Below, piece by piece: positions 8,402 through 14,551 of a stretch of 49,238 bases of DNA. The translations under genes and the position numbers were made by a program. The notes under the pieces were generated by a model, which had not been told where the DNA came from, ran no database searches, and saw only the letters and a program-made list of their open reading frames with translations. Position 1 is the first letter of the stretch. Every line of letters starts with the position of its first letter. Source of the stretch: Bacteroidales bacterium (GTDB lineage Bacteria; Bacteroidota; Bacteroidia; Bacteroidales; UBA10428); the NCBI GenBank assembly GCA_016929525.1, contig JAFGIP010000055.1:1-49238 (forward strand), in the 5' to 3' direction.

Positions 8402-8559
8402 ATTCGTGTAAGGTTAAACTTTTTCTGTATACGGTGGTATTTTCAGAAAAGTTTGTTTTTTACATGAATATGTATTTTTCTTCCATAATGATACTCATTG
8501 ATTCATCAAAAAACAAATTTATTTATCAATAACATAAAGTAACTTCTGAATTTAACTGA

Positions 8560-9477
8560 TTATTTTATTTCACTCAGGTTATAAGGAGTCATCTGATATA
8601 CATAATAATTCAGCCAGTTTGAAAATAAAAGGTTAGCATGACTTTTCCAGCGTACTCTTGGCATTTCTGAAGGATCGTTGTTATGAAAATAATTCTTTGG
8701 TATTTCAATTTCCAACCCTTTCTTCAGATCACGTTCATATTCTTCTTTTAACGTAGTCGGATCATATTCGGCATGACCTGTAATATATATTTGCCTGCCA
8801 TTTTTTGAAGCAACTAGAAAAACACCAGCATCCTCCGATTCAGCTATAATTTCGAGATCATCGATCTTTTCCAGGTCTTCTTTTCTGATTTCTGTATGCC
8901 TTGAATGAGGAGCCTGGAATACTTCGTCAAATCCTCTGATCAAAGGGCATAAAGAATTATTAATTGAATGATCAAATATGCCAAACATTTTTTTCGGAAG
9001 TTTGTATTTCGGTATGTTATAGAAGTAATTTAACCCGGCTTGCGCACCCCAGCATATATACATAGTGGATGTTACATTATGCAAGGTCCATTCCATAATT
9101 TTCTTTAATTCTTCCCAGTAATTCACATCTTCGAATTCAAGATGTTCAATAGGAGCACCGGTAATGATCATACCATCAAACTTTTGATCTTCTATCTGAT
9201 CGAAAGTCTTATAAAATGCCTGTAAATGATCTATCGGCGTATTTTTTGAAACGTGATCAGCTGTATGAAGTAATACAATTTCAACCTGTAGCGGCGTATT
9301 CGAAAGTAAACGCAAAATATGGGTTTCTGTAGTAATTTTTAATGGCATAAGATTAAGAATGACCACTTTAAGAGGCCTTATATCCTGATGAACAGCCCGG
9401 GTCTCCTTCATTACGAAAATATTTTCTCTTTCAAGAACTTTTACTGCAGGTAGTTTATCCGGAATATTTAATGGCAT
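8560..9477 (-). CDS. metA: homoserine O-acyltransferase MetA, predicted acetyl-specific
   Basis: A 305-residue protein collinear with MetA throughout. It acylates homoserine, the first committed step of methionine synthesis, in the cytoplasm. The catalytic Cys142 is in [14 protein letters not shown] and the His235/Glu237 pair in ITGHAEYD. At position 111 it has Glu ([16 protein letters not shown]); in characterised MetA enzymes Glu111 goes with acetyl-CoA and Gly111 with succinyl-CoA, so I predict an O-acetyltransferase despite the usual succinyltransferase label. It is a single-gene unit with a TAnnTTTG box 24 bases upstream. No SAM riboswitch was recognised in the short leader. Confidence 0.95.
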   Translation of the reverse strand: MPLNIPDKLPAVKVLERENIFVMKETRAVHQDIRPLKVVILNLMPLKITTETHILRLLSNTPLQVEIVLLHTADHVSKNTPIDHLQAFYKTFDQIEDQKFDGMIITGAPIEHLEFEDVNYWEELKKIMEWTLHNVTSTMYICWGAQAGLNYFYNIPKYKLPKKMFGIFDHSINNSLCPLIRGFDEVFQAPHSRHTEIRKEDLEKIDDLEIIAESEDAGVFLVASKNGRQIYITGHAEYDPTTLKEEYERDLKKGLEIEIPKNYFHNNDPSEMPRVRWKSHANLLFSNWLNYYVYQMTPYNLSEIK

Positions 9478-9500
9478 ATTTATATTTATTTGGTAACAAA

Positions 9501-9508
9501 ATTAGGAT
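9501..9508 (-). promoter_or_regulatory. candidate -7 element of the metA promoter
   Basis: On the minus strand TAATTTTG, matching TAnnTTTG, lies 23 bases before the metA ATG. No clear TTTG at -33. The implied leader is too short for a SAM riboswitch. Confidence 0.4.
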
Positions 9509-9609
9509 ATATATCGTTAAGAATAATGATTTGCATTTTGATTATTTCTTATTTAGAATTTAACCTTCTTAAAACAATAACCCCTAACTATCTGATATTC
9601 TTTATTTAA

Positions 9610-9617
9610 TATATTTG
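9610..9617 (+). promoter_or_regulatory. candidate -7 element for the OB-fold secreted protein gene
   Basis: TATATTTG, a perfect TAnnTTTG match, ends 44 bases before the ATG at 9662. No convincing -33 element was seen. Confidence 0.35.
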
Positions 9618-9661
9618 GCATTCTATTTGCAAATTTTATTTTGAAACAAAAAATTCAGGCT

Positions 9662-10600
9662 ATGAGAAAATTGATAATAATATTGGTTATGCTTTTAATA
9701 GCAGCAACAGCATATAATCAGTCTTCGAGGAGGACTACCAATAACAGGACTGCCACAACAACTGATACACAGACAGCTACTCGCAGTAATAATGAATCAG
9801 TAAGCAGAACACGTAATAATACATCTGCTAACAGGAGTTCTAATGAAGTGAGAAATAGTAATCAGACCAGATCGAACAGAACTTCTACTGCCACTTCAAG
9901 AAATAATAACAGTGACCGTTCCGAGTTTGTTACCAATAATAACAGTAATGGTGGTCAAAATACAAATTCCAATACTCAGAGAAATATTACTACAACCCGC
10001 ACTGCCAGAACAACAAACAACAGAGCTCAAAGTTCATATACTGCAAGGACTACTAATAGCAGTAATCATACATCTGTACGTGCAAACCACACAGTTTATC
10101 AGTCACCGCGAACATATACCCAGCGTCACGCTGTTTCACACTATTATCGCCGTGCACCAGAACCGCGAGAATACAGAGCTGTTCATTATGCATACAGGGC
10201 TCCTGTTCATGTAGATGTTATATGGACGCCGGTAATACATAATCACTATATCCGAATTTATCCATTTGTAACACACTGGAACATAAGCTATGGTTACCAT
10301 ATTAGGACAATATCAGCATATGATACAGATTACTATAGAGGTGATTTTATGAATGTTTACGGAAGAGTTACAGAGGTTTTTTATTCACACTCAACCGATG
10401 AATATTTCCTCTATTTTGGACCATATTATCCATATCATGATTTTACTGTCGTAATACCAGGTTATATTGCACGTCATTTTAGTCGACGACCGGAAAGATA
10501 TTTTACACGTCAGCATATTGTGGTAACCGGACTTATCACAGAATTCAATGGTAAACCAGAAATTGTCGTCAGAGAATCATTCCAATTAAGACTTTACTAA
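9662..10600 (+). CDS. secreted protein with N/T/S/R-rich linker and C-terminal OB-fold-like domain
   Basis: A 312-residue protein from ATG 9662; the frame opens earlier at a TTG (9641), but the signal peptide begins at MRKLIIILVMLLIAATAYNQ. Residues about 20-150 are low-complexity, dominated by Asn, Thr, Ser and Arg, and probably disordered and basic. A Tyr/His-rich stretch follows (about 150-235). The last 80 residues have the look of a small beta-barrel (OB-like): MNVYGRVTEVFYSHSTDEYF, LYFGPYYPYHDFTVVIPG and VVTGLITEFNGKPEIVV. This type of domain occurs near nuclease or nucleic-acid-binding exported proteins. A strong terminator follows. Function unknown. Confidence 0.7.
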   Translation: MRKLIIILVMLLIAATAYNQSSRRTTNNRTATTTDTQTATRSNNESVSRTRNNTSANRSSNEVRNSNQTRSNRTSTATSRNNNSDRSEFVTNNNSNGGQNTNSNTQRNITTTRTARTTNNRAQSSYTARTTNSSNHTSVRANHTVYQSPRTYTQRHAVSHYYRRAPEPREYRAVHYAYRAPVHVDVIWTPVIHNHYIRIYPFVTHWNISYGYHIRTISAYDTDYYRGDFMNVYGRVTEVFYSHSTDEYFLYFGPYYPYHDFTVVIPGYIARHFSRRPERYFTRQHIVVTGLITEFNGKPEIVVRESFQLRLY

Positions 10601-10631
10601 TCAATATAACATAGATTAAGTTTTCTCATAG

Positions 10632-10666
10632 AAAGGGTTGCCGGATTTCGTCAACCCTTTTCTTTT
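10632..10666 (+). terminator. Rho-independent terminator
   Basis: Perfect 9-bp stem AAAGGGTTG/CAACCCTTT with an 11-base loop, followed by TCTTTT. It lies 31 bases after the stop of the OB-fold protein gene and marks the boundary to the decayed reductase gene. Confidence 0.85.
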
Positions 10667-10681
10667 GTACTCTCAGCAACT

Positions 10682-11099
10682 TATAAGGAAATTAATTCCG
10701 GAGATGAGGTATTCATAACAAAATCATGCGGTAACTTTTCAATAGCAGGATATTCTGATTACCTAATAGCAACAGGCATAACACCATTCATATCCGCAAT
10801 CAAATCAGGTCATCGGAGTAGAAAAGTATTAATTCATGAAAGCAGATCAGAAGAAGTTTTTACTATTCAGAAATCCTGAAGGGTTTATTGGAACAAGAAT
10901 ATAAAATGCTATATCAGAAACTCAAAATATGAATTCTTCAAAGGATGTGTAACCAAATATCTTATATCCTGTAGATTGTTGCCCAAGTATATTAAATATT
11001 ATCTTTGTGGAAGTACTAAAATGATTATTAACACAAGTAAGTTGCTTATTGGCAGAGGGGCTCCTTTCCAAAATATCCATTTAGAAATATTCTTTTTAC
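10682..11099 (+). pseudogene. ferredoxin-NADP reductase-type oxidoreductase, 5'-truncated remnant
   Basis: One frame across this stretch reads as the NAD(P)-binding half of a flavodoxin/ferredoxin reductase: GDEVFITKSCGNFSI, YLIATGITPFISAIKSG, KVLIHESRSEEVF, then after an in-frame TGA at 10877 FFKGCVTKYLIS, YIKYYLCGSTKMIINTSKLL and the family's C-terminal ending FQNIHLEIFF. The FAD-binding half and start codon are missing, a few residues before the ATGITP motif are lost, and the normal stop after EIFF is gone, so the frame runs into rlmN. A TTG-21-TATCTTTG promoter-like element (10976-11007) sits inside the remnant and might now serve rlmN. Confidence 0.75.
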
Positions 11100-12143
11100 A
11101 TGATTCAGAAACAAGTTCTTTTAGGAATGACAATTGGTGAAATACAAGAATCCACTAAAGCTTATGGATTTAAAAATTATATTCCAAGAGAAATTGCTCT
11201 TTGGATTTATAGGCGAGGGGCAAAATCGTTCGATGAAATGACTAACATTTCAAAAAAGAATCGTGAAATTCTGAATGAAAATTTCGAATTAGGACTTTCG
11301 CCGCCTGTTAAGGAAACATTATCATCTGATGGATCAAAGAAATACCTTTTTTCAGTTCCTTATGAAAAATATATTGAAGCTGCTTATATACCTGAAGGTA
11401 AAAGACACACATTATGTATATCATCACAAATTGGATGTAAACTGGGCTGTCTGTTTTGTATGACCGGCAAACAAGGATTTCAGGGTCAGTTAAGCAGTAA
11501 TGAGATTCTCAATCAGGTCATAAGTTTACCTGAAAGAGAAAAGATAACAAACCTTGTTTATATGGGCATGGGAGAACCATTCGATAACACCGACCAGGTG
11601 CTTAAAACTTTAGATATATTAACTGCTGACTATGGACTTGCAGTTAGTCCGCGAAAAATTACCGTATCTACAGTCGGACTAATTCCAGGCATGAAAAAAT
11701 TTATTGGAGAAAGCAGATGCCAGTTAGCCGTAAGTCTCCATAGTCCTTTCGATAATGAAAGATCAATGCTTATGCCAGCACAGAAAGCTTATTCTATTCA
11801 AAACATTATTAAACTGCTTAAAGAACACGATTTTGAAAAGCGACGAAGAATATCTTTTGAATATATACTTTTTAAAGGGCTTAACGATAGTGATCGTCAT
11901 GTCAAAGAACTGACCAGATTACTAAACGGTTTACGCTGCAGAATAAATCTAATACGCTTTCATATGATACCCGGAACACCTCTGAAAGGCACAAGTGAAA
12001 AAGAAGTTCAGGATTTCAGAGATAAACTGGACTCAAAAGGTATTACAGCTACGGTTCGTAAGTCGCGTGGTGAGGATATAATGGCTGCTTGTGGATTGTT
12101 ATCAACAAGTGAATTGCTGAAAAATAAACAGTCAGCAGAATAA
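11100..12143 (+). CDS. rlmN: 23S rRNA (adenine2503-C2)-methyltransferase RlmN
   Basis: A 347-residue radical-SAM methyltransferase that methylates C2 of A2503 in 23S rRNA (and often A37 of some tRNAs). The iron-sulfur cluster motif is CKLGCLFC (Cys113, 117, 120); the SAM region MGMGEPFDN follows. The methyl-carrying cysteine is Cys331 in GEDIMAACGLL. Length is normal for the family. It starts at the ATG just where the reductase remnant ends, suggesting that a deletion or decay event brought the two together. Confidence 0.95.
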   Translation: MIQKQVLLGMTIGEIQESTKAYGFKNYIPREIALWIYRRGAKSFDEMTNISKKNREILNENFELGLSPPVKETLSSDGSKKYLFSVPYEKYIEAAYIPEGKRHTLCISSQIGCKLGCLFCMTGKQGFQGQLSSNEILNQVISLPEREKITNLVYMGMGEPFDNTDQVLKTLDILTADYGLAVSPRKITVSTVGLIPGMKKFIGESRCQLAVSLHSPFDNERSMLMPAQKAYSIQNIIKLLKEHDFEKRRRISFEYILFKGLNDSDRHVKELTRLLNGLRCRINLIRFHMIPGTPLKGTSEKEVQDFRDKLDSKGITATVRKSRGEDIMAACGLLSTSELLKNKQSAE

Positions 12144-12187
12144 ATTGGAGTATAAAACTTCTTTAAATTTACTTACTGTTAAAAAAG

Positions 12188-12892
12188 ATGATATACCTGG
12201 TTTTAAACAAATTACAGATCAATATTCTGACTTTTATATTGCTGCATATGTATTTAAATAGCAGTTTTGGGCAGTACAGGTATGGAATTCAGCTAGATGA
12301 AAATACAATGACAGTTGTAAGTTCTCGTGGAGGTAACCTCTATAGCGGTATTGATAATTATTTCAGAATTTCAGAAGTTATTACTGAGGATTATGATACT
12401 GTATTAGTTCATAGTACTAATGGTGCTCCATTGCCAGATAGTAACGATTTAGTTCTTCTCATTCCTAATCGTCCCGGTAAAGTAAGACTTACTTATTATG
12501 GAGTATCCGGTTATGATACAACTACAATTGGTTATCAACATTTTATGGTGCGAAGAGTTCCGGAACCCAAAATGCTTATTGACGATCGACCAATATCCAC
12601 GCCAGGTATAATTGCTAAAAGATATCTGTTATACTGCGACAGCCTTGGGGTTTATTTTAGTGATGACATTATTGGTTCAGAATATTGGCTAAGAGTTAAG
12701 GAATTTACGTTAGGTTATAATTATGGCGGATTTCATGTATCTCATCTTAATCCATCAAATAAAATGACTTTAAGAACAAGACAAATATTATATCGAATTG
12801 GACCGGATAGAACAATTAGTATTAAACTCACTGTTGAAGCTGAAGGGGATATTATGAGAGAACTTCCTATCTATCGTCTGACAATCTATTGA
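12188..12892 (+). CDS. secreted protein with an isolated GldM/PorM C-terminal-type domain
   Basis: A 234-residue protein with an N-terminal hydrophobic segment (LTFILLHMYLNSSFGQ) that looks like a signal peptide or anchor. The rest resembles the last periplasmic domains of GldM/PorM, the T9SS motor subunit: TVVSSRGGNLYSGIDNYFRI, the linker HFMVRRVPEPKMLIDDRP, and a final immunoglobulin-like block ending RYLLYCD to ELPIYRLTI. Full GldM is about 500 residues with an N-terminal motor helix and gldL next to it; both are absent here. It is therefore a stand-alone GldM-C-like protein, possibly an accessory partner of the T9SS machinery or just the same fold reused. It ends tail-to-tail with the next gene, overlapping by seven bases. 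Confidence 0.68.
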   Translation: MIYLVLNKLQINILTFILLHMYLNSSFGQYRYGIQLDENTMTVVSSRGGNLYSGIDNYFRISEVITEDYDTVLVHSTNGAPLPDSNDLVLLIPNRPGKVRLTYYGVSGYDTTTIGYQHFMVRRVPEPKMLIDDRPISTPGIIAKRYLLYCDSLGVYFSDDIIGSEYWLRVKEFTLGYNYGGFHVSHLNPSNKMTLRTRQILYRIGPDRTISIKLTVEAEGDIMRELPIYRLTIY

Positions 12893-13851
12893 GCTTGTTG
12901 AAACGCCAAGGCTTTTTTTATAGTAACTTTATTATCATTAATATAAGCAACAACAAAGGCACGTGGCACCCTGCAACGTATTCTTAGCTGGTTAGCATCC
13001 TTAAAATTATCGAATGAGCCAATCTGGTATTTATACCACTGACCTTCTTTTATCTGCATAACAGTATCTTCACCTGTATAAAACGTTCTTATGTATTCAT
13101 CAGTAAGAATTACAGTGTGGGCTGCAATCTGAACCCTGTATTCAACTTTCACAGTATCCTTTACATTTACAGGTTTTGGTTTTTTCTTAAAGATATCATC
13201 AGGAGGTAACTTCACGGATGGATCGTTGAAAAAACGGGCGAGCTCTTCATCAGAAACATCATCGTCCCAGCCATAATTATATTCCACGGGAAAATCCTGG
13301 TAAATTTGAAGTGCTCTTCCTTTATTTCTTATGGCTTTTTTTTCAAGCTCAAGTGCCTCATGCATTTTATACTGAATCCATTCAGGTTTGTCAGCTTCAA
13401 GCAGGAATTCTCTAATTCGATTTGATCTTCTTATGGTTTGCTCAGCTTTTCTTTCATAATATTTTGCTTTATTAAGTCCTGAAGCATAATGGTTCATTTT
13501 TCTCATTTCCAGCTCAAACTTCCCACAGTTTTCATCAAAAACAGTATATATCATAAGACTACCCTCTTTGTACTCTTCAGATGCATCAATAAGATTCTTG
13601 ATAGCACGACGGTATACAGGGTCAGTTCCTTCCATTTTTATTGTATCATCTATGGTCTCTAAAACTGCCAGTGATTCCCTTTCTATACTGAATGCTTCAT
13701 TCAGTATTTCAACTCCTTTTTCAATGCGTTTTTCATCAATAACCTCAATTTTAATGTTAAGTTCTCTTCTAAAATCCTTAACAGAGAATTCCTGAGAAAA
13801 GCAATTACAATTAACATATATGAATACGGATACAAATAATAATCTAATCAT
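12886..13851 (-). CDS. secreted helical protein with C-terminal SPOR-like domain
   Basis: A 321-residue protein from ATG 13851; the frame opens at a TTG (13875), but the signal peptide starts at MIRLLFVSVFIYVNCNCFSQ. The middle (about 30-200) is helical and rich in Glu/Lys. The C-terminus (about 240-315) is a SPOR-like module: EYRVQIAAHTVILTDEY, WYKYQIGSFDNFKDANQLR, RAFVVAYINDNKV. The same module recurs inside the OmpA protein encoded upstream. SPOR domains bind denuded peptidoglycan, so a wall-associated periplasmic role is likely. The two twin micro-genes lie between these two SPOR-containing genes on the same strand. Confidence 0.7.
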   Translation of the reverse strand: MIRLLFVSVFIYVNCNCFSQEFSVKDFRRELNIKIEVIDEKRIEKGVEILNEAFSIERESLAVLETIDDTIKMEGTDPVYRRAIKNLIDASEEYKEGSLMIYTVFDENCGKFELEMRKMNHYASGLNKAKYYERKAEQTIRRSNRIREFLLEADKPEWIQYKMHEALELEKKAIRNKGRALQIYQDFPVEYNYGWDDDVSDEELARFFNDPSVKLPPDDIFKKKPKPVNVKDTVKVEYRVQIAAHTVILTDEYIRTFYTGEDTVMQIKEGQWYKYQIGSFDNFKDANQLRIRCRVPRAFVVAYINDNKVTIKKALAFQQAQ

Positions 13852-13954
13852 TCTTCGATGATAAACAGATTTCAAAATAATGTTTTATCACCCAAAAATA
13901 GCTATTCGGATATGTAGTTTCAAAGATTTAGGAGGAATAAAATTGAAAATCTGA

Positions 13955-14053
13955 CTAATCGGCTAAATCGTTTGAGATTTCTGGAGCCTCAATGACAAAA
14001 TATCCAATGATGAGTAATGAGATGAGCGGAACTGATAAAATCAACAACCACAT
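13955..14053 (-). CDS. micro-protein A: single-span membrane peptide (32 residues) with APE-(I/V)-SNDL tail
   Basis: ATG at 14053 to TAG; 32 residues: a hydrophobic helix (MWLLILSVPLISLLIIGYFV) followed by a short acidic tail IEAPEISNDLAD. It has a paralogue 280 bases upstream (14335-14427) sharing the end of the helix and the tail (GY-x-V-x-x-APE-I/V-SNDL). Each gene has its own promoter of identical design, which argues strongly that both are real genes. It might be read through into the SPOR-like gene downstream, since no terminator follows. Family unknown; a faint likeness to KdpF-type small subunits (GYLVY…PE) is noted but not relied on. Confidence 0.72.
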   Translation of the reverse strand: MWLLILSVPLISLLIIGYFVIEAPEISNDLAD

Positions 14054-14080
14054 GATCAACTGAATTAAATATTAACAGTA

Positions 14081-14119
14081 CAAATTTAATCATTCGTCAA
14101 AGAATAACAAACATTCGTC
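14081..14119 (-). promoter_or_regulatory. promoter A with tandem GACGAATG direct repeats
   Basis: On the minus strand: -33 element TTTG (14108-14111), 19-base spacer, -7 element TAAATTTG (14081-14088). Two exact copies of GACGAATG flank the -33 box (14112-14119 and 14091-14098), start-to-start 21 bases, i.e. two helical turns. The second promoter at 14459 has the same elements at the same spacing. The repeats look like a binding site for a direct-repeat-recognising regulator. Confidence 0.75.
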
Positions 14120-14271
14120 AAAAATATTTACGTATTAACGGGTGAGATTTGCTTTTATTAGATGTTTAACAGTGATGGCAAATATTATATGTTACATTAT
14201 ATATTGTTTGATCATATATTATAATAGATAGCTTTTATCCCTAATTAGTATGCAGACCGCAAGGTCATAAA

Positions 14272-14303
14272 TAAAAAAAACGATGAACATAAATTCATCG
14301 TTT
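14272..14303 (-). terminator. Rho-independent terminator of micro-gene B
   Basis: On the minus strand a 10-bp perfect stem AAACGATGAA/TTCATCGTTT with a six-base loop is followed by a run of T. It lies about 30 bases after the stop of micro-gene B, so B is a monocistronic unit. Confidence 0.8.
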
Positions 14304-14334
14304 GCCAATATGGTTTCGTTACTAATTTAGTTTT

Positions 14335-14427
14335 CTAAAGATCGTTTGATACCTCAGGTGCTGAATAAACCAGATATCCTAAAAATGCGATCGATGCGAC
14401 TGGAATAGCTATGGCCAAGAATATCAT
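14335..14427 (-). CDS. micro-protein B: single-span membrane peptide (30 residues) with APEVSNDL tail
   Basis: ATG at 14427 to TAG; 30 residues: helix MIFLAIAIPVASIAFLGYLV, tail YSAPEVSNDL. It is a diverged paralogue of micro-protein A (14 or so identical positions concentrated in the last 15 residues). It is bracketed by its own promoter (14459-14497) and a perfect terminator (14272-14303), the layout of an independent, deliberately expressed micro-gene. Function unknown; an inner-membrane regulatory or subunit peptide is the natural guess. Confidence 0.75.
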   Translation of the reverse strand: MIFLAIAIPVASIAFLGYLVYSAPEVSNDL

Positions 14428-14458
14428 TTCTGTAAATTTTAGAGTTTAAATCTAAAGA

Positions 14459-14497
14459 CAAAAATAATCTTTCATCATTAAAAAACAAACATTCGTC
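14459..14497 (-). promoter_or_regulatory. promoter B with tandem GACGAATG-type direct repeats
   Basis: On the minus strand: TTTG (14486-14489), 19-base spacer, TATTTTTG (14459-14466). GACGAATG is at 14490-14497 and a 6/8 copy, GATGAAAG, 21 bases on at 14469-14476. Element order and every distance equal those of promoter A. Expected start of transcription is about 25 bases before the ATG of micro-gene B. Confidence 0.75.
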
Positions 14498-14551
14498 AAA
14501 AAAAAATGTTACTTAACATACAATTTTTGACTTGTTGAATGCTAATTGGAA

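Noticed and set aside
14244-14266. Small hairpin GACC-GCAA-GGTC with a GNRA loop.
   Set aside because: Only four base pairs; not distinguishable from chance.
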